Positions 39,597 to 52,586 of a stretch of DNA of 64,000 nt are shown piece by piece. The DNA is from Caenorhabditis elegans (taxonomy: Eukaryota; Nematoda; Chromadorea; Rhabditida; Rhabditidae). Location: the NCBI RefSeq assembly GCF_000002985.6, contig NC_003283.11, forward strand, positions 9,424,001 to 9,488,000, written 5' to 3'. Made by a program: the position numbers and the translations under genes. The notes under the pieces are model-generated. The model was given only the letters and a program-made list of their open reading frames with translations. It was not told the DNA's origin and did no database searches. Every line of letters begins with the position of its first letter. Positions within the stretch are counted from its first letter, which is position 1.

Positions 39597-42500
39597 TTAG
39601 AAAATGAAAAACTGGAAAACCTGTGTTTCGGGATTGCAAACGGTGCCCGACTCTCCAACATTTGAATGTTTAAGAAGTAATCGCTCTGCCTCGGCAAGAA
39701 CAGCTACAACTGCGAGGATATCTTCGTGGAGTTTTTGATAAGCTGATTGCCGATAATGTAACTGAAAAATTCATCCATAAATTAAATTACTTATTTCCCG
39801 TTTGGCGTTATGTCCTAAAAAATTACTTTTGATGGCAAATTAACATAATTTTAGGAATTAAAAATGATGAGAAGTGTGTTATAATTGGAAAAAAATTATA
39901 CTTGTTTTCAAAACTTTTGAGACCTACAGTATCTGTTTTATGTTGTGCACTTGTTCATAAGTATCACCCACGCACTAAACAACAAAACTTTTTCGGTCTG
40001 TTGTGTAACAACTAAGCAGGTGCACTCTTAACCGATTTGCTCTTTTTGTTCGAATATTTCAAACTTTTCTCTTCTTTCCTGCTAAGATCTCTGACCATTT
40101 CCCCTATTTTCTTAAAAAATCTTGTTCAATCGAGCGTATCCTTTCTTTTTCCTTTTCTTCCATCATCATCACATCATCCTCTTCTTTGATAATTTTGACG
40201 ATAAGTGTGTCTGCGTATCCATTGCTCAATATAATCTGTCACCATTTAATAATGCTCGAATTGGGGTATTGAAATTGTTCTTGAACGAAGCGTCCTCTTA
40301 CACATTCGCGCACAAAAAACGAGATGAATCGTCGTCATTTCTTGGTTCTCGTTTCTTTTTTCTGAAGGTTCCAAATCGAAATGTATGTTCTCGTCACCAA
40401 CTGACTCCTCCCAATATTCATCGTCTTTTATGTGTTCCTAAAATTCGATTTGGAATAAAAGAAGTGTACCAGACCAAGTTTTACATTGGTCTTTTATGTA
40501 AATACGACGAATTCAGTTATGGACATCTTCCGAATAGTTTTTCGTCTGGTCAGTTCCTTCTAGGTGCTAAATGTATCTCAAGCCGCTTTTCGAATACATT
40601 TTTCAAATGCCAGTTATAGAAAATTTAAGATCAGTTCGCATTTCTATTTTTGCTAGTTTCAAGAATCTGTTTCCAATCTGCTGAGTTTTCCGTTTTTTGT
40701 GTTTGTCTTTTATGCTACCTTGATTTTCAACGGTCTCGAAGTTCCAAAGAAATTACCCATTTTTCTTGGTATACATTTGAGTGCAATTTTACTCTAGTAA
40801 TTAAAACTTTATTGAAATTTCATCAAATTAAAACAGGTCTCGCAAAAGCAAGAACAATTCTTGAATTCTCCGTAGGTGCGCAATACTAATATCACGATCT
40901 AAAAAACTAGAATATATATTTGCAGGTGTTAAAATACTGTTCTCACGAGTTCTTTGAAAAACTGTGGTTCCCCCCATTTCTGGAACGATAAAGTTCAATT
41001 AATCAAAACATCTGATATTTTATTTTGAGGAGTTATTAAGAAAGCCTGGAACTAATTCTAAAAATCCACAGTAAAACAAATAAACAGGCTTATAGGGGGG
41101 GGGGGGGGGGACTTATCTACTATTATATTTTCAGGTGAACACTGGTTTTCCAGATTATCTTAAAAATTTTGTTTTAAGTTGAGAAACCATCCATTTTCAA
41201 ATAAAGATGCAGTGGACCATTAAAATATCAACAATAATGTCGAAAAATATAGTGTTCCTTGGTAGGCAAGCACTTGTTCATGCCTATATGTCTATCTTAT
41301 GCCTGGCTACATATGTAGGCATGTATAACATACATTTGTGTGCCTGCTTTAAAAATTTTCAAACATTTAAGAAACTTGAAAATATTTACAATTTATTCCT
41401 ACTGAATTTTAACCGCAATATTTTGATAATATTCTGAAAGTGTGTCCGTCATTTCTTTTTGATAAAGCTCCAGAGTCAATTAAATAGGAAATTTCCGATA
41501 ACAAAACTGCAGTTCTTCTAGAAAACTCATTGATTCTTATTAGAAAAAACAATTTGCACTTCCCAAAAGCTTTTCCACTTTAGGATTCCACCTACACACT
41601 GACAGGCTTCTATCTAACATGTTTATTTCCTCTTATTCCATTCGCACGCCAGACATTTATTAAAACTAAATGTTGTTTTCTGACGAAGAGTAGGTTTTGC
41701 ATAATTAATCGGAGCTTTTTTGCGTCTTCACAAGTCCTTTTATCCGGCTTCATCTTCATCTAATCTTATCACTTGATAATATCACCAAAAAAAATGAATA
41801 GATGCATATGATCAAATGACCAAAGATTGATAACAAGATTTAAGAACCCACAAAAAAAGCTTAAACTAAGCTTTGAAGAGGTGAATATTAAAATGAAATC
41901 ATCGAATAGGAATTAGGGTGCGTTTAGAGAAAAGATGCTTTCAATTAGTTCGATCACTTTGTGTTATTCATAATAAATGTTATTGATAAGAATTCAAAGT
42001 AAACCATTCAATACCGGTCTTATAAGAATTCTCTAAAAAAAGTTATGAATCAGAGGGTAAGTCTAGCCATCATTCATAAATTGTACAACGTCTGGGAACA
42101 CAGGAAATATTAAATTCTTGAAATTGCAATTCCTTTAATGTTAATATAAACGAAGACATATAAAATGGGTACTCGGTTTTACTGCTTACAATTATTACAG
42201 TTAAAAGGAATGACGTCTAAGATGTCATTGATACACACTTTCCATAAAACTTGAATATATTTTTTTGCATGCTCCACACATTCCGTTGCAGTTGTAGAAA
42301 AAGTTTCTAATAAATCTGTGTTCAATTGAATATTCTTAGTCTGGTTGTGTGAAGCAGTAAGTAATCTCTCATGAAATTTTTGTCCTTCATAAATCAGAAT
42401 CCTTGTCATCGGACTTTTTGAAGCTCCAAACTCCGTTTCAAATGTTTTTTTGAAATACGACGCAAACTATATATTTCGGAGTCCCTCTATAATAAAATCT

Positions 42501-42773
42501 TCAAGAAGTTGCTCATCATTCACTTTTCCCCCAAAAAATGATCTATAACCTGACAACGGAAGTGACTTGAGCACGAGATCTCACCTCAACTTCCTTTGCA
42601 AACTTATCTTCTTTACTAATCGTTTTTAATCTAATTGCTTCCCATTCCAAAAACTCTTATATCCTTATTCAATTTCCGGGCCCTTTTCTCTGCCGAAGTT
42701 CATCGCTTTTTTCTTACTTTTCCATTTATTCGTTTCCCCGAAGAAATCTCTTCTACCCACCTAATTTATTCAT
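39597..42773 (-). CDS. Unrecognised helical protein, four-exon model
   Basis: The terminal exon 39761-39597 opens at GAATTTTTCAG and reads LHYRQSAYQKLHEDILAVVA, ending at TAA. AATAAA lies 22-27 nt beyond. The preceding exon 42466-42239 (76 codons, phase 0 at both ends) reads FASYFKKTFETEFGASKSPM and then a long helical stretch. Before it, 42655-42585 reads FLEWEAIRLKTISKEDKFAK. A 13-nt first exon 42773-42761 (MNKL) fits in phase and would give a 158-residue protein, but it is speculative. The predicted helices suggest a coiled-coil or bundle. The intervening sequence at 42470-42530 also reads as protein in frame (NDEQLLEDFIIEGLRNI then TAG), so the gene may be larger or damaged. I do not recognise the family. 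Confidence 0.45.
41095..41110. repeat. Poly-G tract, 16 consecutive G
   Basis: Sixteen uninterrupted G residues on the plus strand sit in the large intron of the minus-strand gene. Long monoG tracts are a known feature of the C. elegans genome. They form G-quadruplexes and delete in mutants of the DOG-1/FANCJ helicase. The exact length may be affected by sequencing. Confidence 0.9.
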
Positions 42774-43763
42774 GTGATTCTGGCGGCGCCAACGTAAGCA
42801 GCGCAACGATGTTTAGAATGAAGAAAAGAAAAAAGGAAAAAATAATAAAAAAGGCTCGGGAACTTGTGTTCGAAAACATCTTTGATACTCGGACCCCCGA
42901 TTTTCTTTCTCTGAAATTTTTATGAAAAATCACGAATGGTGAAAAAAAGGAGAGGTCTTGAAAACTGACGTGATTTTCTTGTTAGGTTTCTATTCAAAAG
43001 AGAAGTCGCATTCAAATAACGCTGAAACCATTTCAATTGACCTCAAAAGATAAGTTTCTAAAAGAAATGTAATTGGTATTAATCAAAGACTGGAACTTGA
43101 TTTCCAACAAAAGCCTTGTAAAAGGGACATAAGATTCTAACAAATTCTCAAATTATACTCTAATTTTTGAAGAACTTTACATGGAAGTATTTCCAGAATC
43201 TGATAAGTCTTAAAAGGTAAAACAATACCGCAATTCGGCGCCAATCTTTTCTCAGTTTTTTGCGCAAAGATTACATTTTAAAAAAGTGTTGACCCCAAAG
43301 CTTACCGAGTTGTAACTCTTTCATATCGTCAATTATTATCAGTTCAAGTTCAATGAAACATGCCCCCTGTTTTACAAAATAACTGCAATTTATCTAGAAA
43401 ATAATAAATCTTCATAATTCCCATGAAGTCATCCATCCACCTCCGACACTAATCTCACATTTGAAAATCTCACGAATTGTTAGTTTTTTAATATTCGTTT
43501 AATCTGGACTGGACTTGAAGTAATAAACGAGTGGTGTATCAGTTTGGCTGAAAATAGAAGAAATAATCCGTGTGATGAGCAGTGATGAAAGACTGAAGGC
43601 TGTTTAAGTCCATTTATAGAATCTTTATTTGATTTCTTGATGTTCACCGGGTTTGATCTCATTTATTCATTTGATTAAATGAAAAAAAAATAACTTGAAT
43701 ATTTCCATTTAATTTCAATCTTGCTAAATTTCCAAACCCCTTTTCTATGAACATTTGAAGAAT

Positions 43764-44610
43764 CTAAGTTCTCAGTCCCATAGCTCTGAGATAATCCTCC
43801 GTCAAAGAAGCTGTTAGCTTGCGAAGAGTTGAGAACCACAAACGATTAGCTTTGGTTACGGTAACTTTATCGGTTTGCGTTCGCAAGTAATCCGTGCACT
43901 TTGGAGTTTGACTTCGAAATAGGAATACGTATACTAGTCAGAATTCCGTTTCTTTCGGGAAACCACCATTAAAGTTTTATAGGTCAAAAGAAGTGGGAGG
44001 AGGAAATCCTAGAATTATGAAAAAGAGAGCAAAAAGAAGATGTTCGTGAAGTGACGTGAAGTTTAAGAAAAGAAGATTGGACGATGAATGGGCAAAAAAA
44101 CGGAAAGAAATGTTCCTTCTGAATATGGAACTTTGCAGGAATATTTTTTTAAAAATCACAATTAAAAACAAGTATTTCCAGCTAACATTTTCATTCGTGG
44201 AAAAAACAATAACGGTGATGGAATCAATACGTTTAAAATGGAACAACAATCTTTTTAATACTGTATTTTGCCAATTTCTCTTGCGTACCAATTTCTCTGA
44301 TTTAACAGCGACTGAAAATGTTCAATTATTAGAAGTGCATAAATAGATAAAGCATATAACTGGACAATTTTCAATATCACCGGTGTTAAAATTTGGGGTG
44401 CAATACTAATAAGAAAAAAAAGGTACCTGAAGTATTTTCAGTAACAATTGCGAATTCTTTCCCAAACTTTGTCTTAACATCATGCATGCTTAATTCAACT
44501 AGGTATGAATATTTCAATGCACATTTGCATACAATTCGGCAGGTGAACTCATGAGAAAGTTCATTTTGTATGTGAAGGTCATGTTGAGTAGACACAAGTG
44601 TTGAATTCAA
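43764..44610 (-). CDS. Unrecognised partial protein, three-exon candidate
   Basis: Three minus-strand segments join in phase. Segment 44610-44427 includes SHEFTCRIVCKCALKYSYLV and ends TCAG before GTACCT. Segment 44311-44231 follows a TTTTCAG acceptor and includes KSEKLVRKRNWQNTVLKRLL. Segment 43933-43764 contains KCTDYLRTQTDKVTVTKANR and a further 25 residues, and stops at TAG. The last segment has strongly coding-like composition. The 5' end is not resolved: no good acceptor or in-frame ATG precedes 44610, and a stop lies 12 codons upstream. The donor at 44230 (GTATTG) is also imperfect. It could be a pseudogene, or the upstream part of the gene that continues at 42.7 kb, or an operon partner. 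No family is recognised. Confidence 0.35.
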
Positions 44611-44659
44611 TTCAGTCTTACCTTTTTGATCAATATTTTTGAGGTTTTAATTCCAATTT

Positions 44660-47600
44660 AAAAAAATCAATCAAAACCCCTCACTGTGAATAGCTAATTT
44701 ACCATTCACATTTCACTTTGCGTCTTCAAATAGCCAGACTCCCACCAAACTAAACGATTCTGTGCACGATCTGCACAATTTTAAATCCTTCCGTTCTTCT
44801 GTTCATTCTCTTGTAGACTTCTGTTGTATGCCTTCAGGTCTTTGATTTCTTTCTCACGATGTCTGAATGATCTAGTCACAATTGGCTTCTTCGTCAGAAG
44901 TTCCTCTATTGGTGGCTCACATGGGCCACAAAGTGCCCGTTGAAACACATTTTTGCATTTTCGATTATCCCGTACCTTTTCCTTCCTCTTTATATGTTCT
45001 GTAACTTTTTGGTTTCACTACTTTTCGAAGACTAAGGTGTTCGATCGTTTCTCACATTTATTTAACCATATATGGAAGATGACTCGAACCAACAAAAGAA
45101 ATCAACGCCCTCTCAGTGAAGATTTTATCTTTCAATTTTTATTCAAAAAATATTTAATCAGAATATCTATTCATATCACTTTCATGTTGATTATTGAAAC
45201 CTTACAATTGGATAGGAAATGTCACACGACATATGATATTCCAGTTGTAGAAAATCAAAGTTATGTGAAAAAACAAGCACGTTTTTTGAATGAAGACGCT
45301 TGACTTCTGATGACATATCAAGAATTAAAGATTTTCCAAAATGCAACCCATGTTTGATTCAAGGATATGTTGTTGTTTCCAGAAACACAACATAATGCAA
45401 ATTCACTCAATACTTTCTTTCTAAAGTAAATCTTTGATTAACTTTCAGAATTGTAAGAAAAACCAAACAATTTCAGAATTAATCCAGAAGCAGGAAACTG
45501 CATAAAAAAACAACAAAAAAAAATAATCCTTCTGACAAATGTTGACAAAAATTATCGTAAATTTACAATTTTCTAAAAATCTTCTAGATTTCTTTTCCCT
45601 ATGACGGTCGCATTAAAGTACTGAAATAACATAATAAAACTTTAATAATAAATTTCTTATTAGAAAATTACGATTTTTTCATTTTGACACTTCACAGCTA
45701 ACTGAAATTTTTAGCACTTAATTGTCTATGTTTTTCCAACTTCAAAGATCAATTTAACCTTCGAAAAACACCTGATCACCTGAAACTCAATGTTTCAATT
45801 TCATTGTTCAATTATTAATGATGTAGTACAAATTTAACAAACACAAAATTTTCCCATCTTCACGTCACTTCTGCTTACATAACCTAAAATTTCAGGACGC
45901 TTTTATTTTTGAAAGATCCGGAAAGTGAAATACTAGTTCTGGGATTTTGCAAGTCCTGCAAAATGAAAAAAAATCTATGGCTTCATCTTGGTTTTGAAAA
46001 ATTCCAAAAAAAAGTGATTCCATGAATCAGATCAGGAAGTACTGTTCTTTTATTTTTTAAAATAACATATATAAATCTTCTTTTTATTTTATTTTCTTAA
46101 AAAGTTAATCCAAAAAAAAAGAATTGTTTTTCTCCAGGGAACGGCAGTAAATCAAATGACGCAGTGGATGGATCAGTGTTGGGATGTTCCTGGAATTGTC
46201 CACCCTATAACCAAAACAAAAAGCTGATTGGAATATTGCTTGAAAAATCTGAAACTAAGATGATTTTCTGAAAAACCGAAGAAGTTTAGAAGATCATATA
46301 TTTCCCGAATAACGCTATAATATTTATTGAACTAACTTTAAAATATTCTTTAGGAAAGTATAAATCGCGAGATATAAAATTCTTAAATCCTAGTTCAATT
46401 GTGATAATGTCTAAAAAATGACTAATAAGAAAATATGAGAATTGTTCTATATGCGTCATTGACATTTTCAAAAGAAGCCTTATTAGAGCAGACGGATTAG
46501 ATGAGTACTCATAATTTAAAAAAACGATAACTGAAAATCATACGATCTATCAAAGTTTCCTAAATGTTAACCAAAGAGTATCGAAAATTGGCAACAAGAT
46601 TCAGCACGAAAACTTCCTGATTTTCTCCGAACTTCTGATTTCATCTCACATTAGCTGGAATTTAAAGCTGACCGAAAAAATAGTTTAACTTAAATGAATA
46701 TTGCGCAAGTAAATGTTTATTTATTTTAAAGTGAGACAGCTTCTAATTATTTTGTTTGTTTTCGGTCGATGCACCATGTTTTGCATTGGGTTCAGTGGAT
46801 GTATTGATGTGGAATAAAAGTTAATCTACTGTCAGATTGTTGACTGGGTTTTTTTAAAATACCATAAGATCCTACACTTAACGAAACAGTGACAGGGCAC
46901 AGTTTTGAAATGTGTGGTGCATATGTGAATTGATGATTTTAGTGACCCAATTGCCTTTAATGTTAATATTGGTTCAAGTGAACGTTTGTTCTCGTTCAAG
47001 GTGTCTCATAAACATGCTTAGAAAATCTCAAAAATGATTTTCCCACAAAGTCCATAAAAATTAATTAATTTGTTCTTTGACTCATTTTCACTGCACATTT
47101 GGTTCCTTCTCTCACGTTCTCTTACTTTTTTGTATTTTTTGAAATCTGAAAATTGGAGTATGAGCTGCGATACAAGTCACTTTGAATCTCGAAATGAATC
47201 CATCAAATTTCCTTGTTTGATGTCATCAATCTTATTTGCTCTTCTTCAATGTTTCGGTGAAAAGTCAGAAATATTGCAATTCTCAATATTCTCTATGGTA
47301 ACTCCGTGTTTTTGTTTTGTCTGGCTTTTGACTCAGGTTAGGATCCACCTATAAAACTAACTTTTTTACCAGTTAAACATGACGTCAATCTTCCTTTCTC
47401 ATCCCCAAATTCGGATTAGCCCCCACCAAAACCAGCAAAAAGACGGTGAAGGGCGGGAAAGAGCCGTTGGAGAAAGGAATACCTTCAACAGCTTGACTCC
47501 GCCCACTTCTTCGTCCGCTTCTCCTCCCCTCAAAAAAGCGAGTCGGGGGTCTCATTCGGAGGCTCTTTTCTAAGCCAATATCATCTTCTTTTTGCTCTTT

Positions 47601-47977
47601 TGTAGTAGTACTAATAGATAATAATATTAATCTTTTTATTTTCAACCAACTTTTCACCTGGTACTCCCCCTCATCCAAATTCAGACATGTTCCACGCCCC
47701 ACGTTACCAGATGATATTTATGAAAAGTTGAAAATGTACTTCATACAACCTGACCTTCGCAGACGTATAGCTGAATCTCTATGTTTTTCTGTTCAACGTT
47801 TTTTATTTAGTTATTACTCATTTTTGTTTTATATGAAAAACAAGGTATAATAGGTATAATATTTGCTTCCTGCTTTAAGGATTCTTATCTCATAAAATCC
47901 TGAAATCCATTCCTGCCTTCTTATCTTGTTTTCAGTTTTTAATCATTATTTTGAAAACAATATGATTATTCCAGAAT
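44660..47977. other. 3.3-kb intergenic region upstream of the neuropeptide gene
   Basis: No supported gene. A 116-codon plus frame at 44953-45303 begins with a real ATG, but it is Phe/Ser-rich and has no supporting splice or signal features. A GC-richer stretch at 47400-47560 lies 0.4 kb before the flp-6 start. It may carry its cis-regulatory sites. The 3' part ends with a splice-type acceptor ATTCCAG at 47974. Confidence 0.4.
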
Positions 47978-49578
47978 ATGAACTCTCGTGGGTTGATTTT
48001 GACGCTTGGCGTGGTGATCGCTGTAGCATTCGCACAACAGGACAGTGAAGTGGAGAGAGGTAATTTTTTCAACAAAAAAATATACTACCGAGGACACGAT
48101 GCACCATGTCATTTGTAGTGTTCATGAAACTTTCATTTTCTACGTATCTCTCGGGCCACCTGTTCAAAAATATGTTTTGCAGAAATGATGAAGCGTAAAT
48201 CAGCGTATATGCGTTTCGGACGTTCTGACGGTGGAAACCCAATGGAAATGGAAAAACGGAAGAGTGCCTACATGCGTTTTGGAAAGAGAAGTAGCGGAGG
48301 TGATGAGCAAGAGCTTGTTGGAGGAGATGACATTGATATGGAAAAGAGAAAGTCCGCCTACATGAGGTTGGTTTTTCACCTCAATTGACCTCCCAGTGTC
48401 TGAGACCAAGTCATTAAATTATTTTATTTTGAAGATTTGGAAAGCGATCTGGACCTCAAGAAGATGATATGCCAATGGAAAAGAGAAAAAGTGCCTACAT
48501 GAGGTATGTGAATGAGTTTCAGATGAGACACAAAATGAATGAATTATTATTCAAAATGAATGAATATTTATTCAAAAAAAACATAGAAATGTTTCAGATT
48601 TGGAAAGCGATCATCAGATATGGAAGTTATTGGAAATGAAGGAGTTGATGGAGATGCACATGATCTTTTTAAAAGAAAATCCGCATACATGAGGTGAGAG
48701 AAGTGAAAAGAAACGAAAAAAGTTATTCTAGGGTAAACATGGCTGAACCCATTCATTTCTAAGTTGACACAAAAACACGAGGATATCTTACGCACAACTA
48801 GAATGCTCTTGTAAGGACCAACTGGAACTTTATTCCTTTGAAATATCTGAAAATACTAATCGAGGAACTTTTATTTCTTGATTTTGAAACGATCAACTCT
48901 TTCTTAACATTTTTTGGCAAATAGTTCTTTAGAGATATGTTTCTAGTTTAATGTCAGTTATCTTTTCTTAAAGCTAATATCTTCAGTACCATATTCTTTG
49001 AGTAACGTGTTTGTTGTTCTTTTGTGAAAGTACTGAAAAACGTGTGTTCAAACGATTTAATCATAGCTTCATTCGCGAAAATCGCCGAAATATAATTTTG
49101 AACATTGTGACGTCATACAATTTTTACTGAGAGACTATTTCAGAAAAAAGACACTTGACGTCAGACCATTCTGAACAATTTCCCGTAATTTTTGTAAGTA
49201 AAAAGAGACATTCGTTTTTCACTTATTGAACACCATGGCAATGGGATTTCCGCTGATTTGTGATATTTTCCCTTTGATTGAAAACCAAATGGCGCGCGCA
49301 TTTTCGCGCAATGGTCCCGCCACGCGCATCCCATTGATTTGTTGAGCGCATGGCGAGACCAATGACGGGACCATTTTGTATAAATGCGCGCGCCTTTAAA
49401 GTCGTAGAAGTGGAAAAAAAATGCACTGTAATTTCTGCATCACTCTATTTTACGAATAGTGAGCTATTCAGAGATTAAGAACTTATTTATTTTCAGATTC
49501 GGAAAACGTTCCATGGGTGAGGAGGAGGACCACGATATGATGAAGAGAAAATCAGCATACATGAGATTCGGACGATAA
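47978..49578 (+). CDS. flp-6: FMRFamide-like neuropeptide precursor, six KSAYMRFamide copies
   Basis: Exons are 47978-48059, 48183-48366, 48435-48503, 48598-48693 and 49497-49578, all in phase, 513 nt and 170 residues. A signal peptide begins MNSRGLILTLGVVIAVAFA. Six copies of KSAYMRFG follow. Each is preceded by KR and followed by KR, R, or the end of the protein. Processing would give KSAYMRF-amide, with the Gly donating the amide. Acidic spacers separate the copies. Four introns fall in the precursor. The last three all split the Arg codon of YMR/FG (AG|A). The ATG lies three bases after an ATTCCAG acceptor, suggesting SL1 trans-splicing. The sequence matches my memory of C. elegans flp-6, a peptide released by sensory neurons. 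Confidence 0.95.
49288..49398. repeat. GC-rich inverted repeat in the last flp-6 intron
   Basis: GGCGCGCGCATTTTCGCG with CAATGGTCCCG on the left (49291-49319) is mirrored by CGGGACCATTTTGTA with AAATGCGCGCGCC on the right (49366-49393). The centre (CACGCGCATCCCATTG) is AT-poor. It looks like a short dispersed MITE of worm type. The rest of the 803-bp intron shows nothing. Confidence 0.7.
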
Positions 49579-52500
49579 ATTTTGGACAAACTTGGATCTA
49601 TCATTTATACAGGCTCACACATTTAACTTATTTTAAAATCAAATACCTTTTAAAAACTCTCAACTCTCCCGATGATAAAACTGACAGTTTCTTTCTTTTA
49701 CATTATCTTCATGTAAACCTACACTTTTAATCCCTACTTTTTACAATTCTCCCATCCTCTTCGTTTCCTTCGATTGATAAAGTTTTGCACCGTGTTTTTC
49801 ACACAGAATCACCTCTTTTATCTGTATCTTATCCGCTCCTTTATTGAATACGAAAAACACACGAAATGAACAGAAAAACGAATAAGAGAAAAACCAGCCT
49901 CCTACAGACGCCTGATTGATGTCGTACCGAGATCACGCTTGTTACTTCTATATATCTCTTTCAAAAAAAAAAAGATGATGACGAAAGAAAAGGTGTCACC
50001 GTCTGCGTAATCTGACGTTCATTGGATTATAATAATAATCTGATAAAAACACAACTCGAAAGTGTTTATTTTTGATAAAGTTTATCCGGCAATTCGGAAA
50101 TGCCGAGTTTTAAAATTTTCTGCAATCGGCGTTTTTGGCAATCACCAAGTGGTGTATGCCGCCCATGTATATGGTTTTTAGTACAGGCACAAACTACTGC
50201 CTACCTAGGGAATATCTTCCACCCGCAATCTAAATTTTTTTTTGAAACGGTAGCTAAGATCATTGGCTAACATAATCTATCTTTCGTTTTGCTGGCGAGT
50301 TACACACATCTGCAATTTTTCGTCTGTAAATTTAGTACTATATAAGTTCAAGAGGTAGGCAGGCACGAATGAAATTCAATGATGGCAGACATGAGAAACA
50401 GCGTAAGCCATGAAAGTTTTTTGACATTCAGTTGGATTGGACACACTGAAAATTGTGTGCAGTAGTTAAAATTCGAATTCTGTACTTTGTTGGAAGCCTT
50501 CATTATTGACAAGCATCTAGAATTTTTTAAAGCTCTAAGACGAGTAGGACTTAATTTTAAAAATATAAAACGAGAATCTTCGTCCCCTGCTGTTCTTTGT
50601 TATCTAATTCCTAAATGTTGTGACTTTTTAATAAGATACAATATAACATTGGGTGTCTGCCATTAATGTATCTTTTGAGATAACATGCCATTTGCAGTAT
50701 ATCCAATATCCTTGAGAAAAACGGTGTTTGAACACACTGTTTTTGCAGAGTTATCACAGACTTTGCTTATCACTTAAAACCCCAATAAACACCGTTCTCG
50801 ATATCCGCTGTGGTACGTCATAACCTAGACAGGAACTGAAGTCTAGAAGATTTGAAATATAAGGTTATTAGATCAAATAGAACTGGAGGATTTCTTATTG
50901 CTTTCCAACTGAAAAATTTGAAAGGCTGAATTTTATTGTCAAATTAAAATAAAAGTAATACTGATTATCGACCAAATATGATCTTGTTCTTTGAACTCTA
51001 AAAAAAATTAAGGTACAATGCAAATGGCTAAATCAAGTTCTGAAATTGACGGCAATTGGTTGTAAACGTGGAAGTAGAAAATATTTTTTAAATATCTTTC
51101 ACACTGTGTTTGAAATTAATTTTAGTATGGTAATTTCAAAATAACTGACCTGATTACTTTATCACAAAGCGTGACCATTTTGATTCCTGATTCCTAAAAG
51201 TTGAGGCACCGTAAAGCAGAGCCATAAAACAGTTGCAACTATTTGGAAATCTTACAACTTCCTTCTTTGTAAATTTGAAATTTGTATTCGAATCCCTTTT
51301 AATTCTACGTATTTTATTGAAAAGACACATACACAACTGTCTACATCTCGTGTCTGTTTCCAAGTGTGTGCCCTCTGTGACAAAGTGCGCAAAAAGTGCA
51401 CTCTAAAGGGGTCTTGGAAACCCGAACCAACCTGACAATCTGTAAATGAGAACTAGTTATTTCAGTCATTGCAAAGACATTTTTTGGAGACATGTAGAGA
51501 TCATGGTACTGATTGTACTATGAGAAAGTTCTGGAACAAAAACGTTTTGGTTGAAAAGTATGGAATACATCACTTGGCGAAACAAGAATAATAGATGACT
51601 AGGTAATGGAAGAAGACTAAAATAGCATAGTAATCTATTGTGGAGGTACATTTGCACGAGTATGCACAACTGAATGACGTTGCTGATTGATGAGAAGTAA
51701 GTTCAAAAAGCGAAAAGTGTAATTGTAGTTGAGAATTTTGCAACTTTATATTTGAAATGATATCAACTTGTTCTACATCATCTTATCAAATTATAAGATG
51801 TGGAACAGAAAAAGTGCACTAAAAGATTCAAGTTTTAAAACAAATTCTGTAAATTAACCGTACATTCAAGGGAAGCGCATTTAGGTGTATATTCTTTCAA
51901 AATGCCAATTAAAAGAACAATTGAAAACTGGAATCAATATTGTAGTTTCCGAGGAAAAAACTTTTGTCTACAAAATAAAATGCTACATTAAAATGTTTTT
52001 GATCTCTGGTGCAACAACGTATCTGCAGCATTATACCGGCATCTTCTTAAAATGCCTATTTATTCAAGAAAATAGAGCGAATTTTTAAATAAAATTGTCT
52101 CACAACTAGATAAACCAAACATCAGTAAGTTTCGACAATATTATTTTTCTGATATTCATGATCATTTGTAACATGATGATTGAACTGTTGGGAGTTCCAA
52201 CTTACACTATCGATGGCTTCTGTTTTTACTGTGAAATACGATCTGTTAACATAAAACTAGTTATGCACTAGTTACTATGCAATATATTTGCAGAAGTTCT
52301 TATGAACTTTGTCTTTATTGATGTCCTATAAACAAAACTCCAATAAAAATACAAAGAAATCTAGTTTATCTGGGATATTTTCAAATCGCTGGAAAAAGAG
52401 AGGAATTAGTAAAATTTCAAACTGCAAGTAAATCAAGTTACATCAGGACATCAAAACAATACCAACAAAAAATGAAGAAAAAATGTACCAAAACAGAAAT

Positions 52501-52586
52501 GGAACACTTGAACAATCTACAATACAATCATTCAACATTCAAAGAACAGAACAAGTAAGAACGCCCCCAACACAACAAAGTACTGA
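49579..52586. other. 3-kb intergenic region without supported gene
   Basis: AT-rich sequence between flp-6 and the foldback element. Small repeat fragments occur: CGGCAATTCGGAAATGCCG-type sequence at 50088-50150, a TAGGCAGGCACGA motif at 50356-50368, and a weak inverted repeat around AAACGGTGTTT / AAACACCGTT at 50718-50801. Reading frames here lack splice sites or coding-like composition. Confidence 0.4.

Noticed and set aside
40122..40619. 165-codon plus-strand frame, Phe/Ser-rich
   Set aside because: It starts at a non-ATG codon, is driven by CT-rich DNA, has no domain or splice evidence, and lies in an intron of a minus-strand model.
44953..45303. 116-codon plus-strand frame MHFRLSRTFS
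   Set aside because: Low-complexity start, no recognisable features and no splice context. It was considered as a small secreted protein but nothing supports it.
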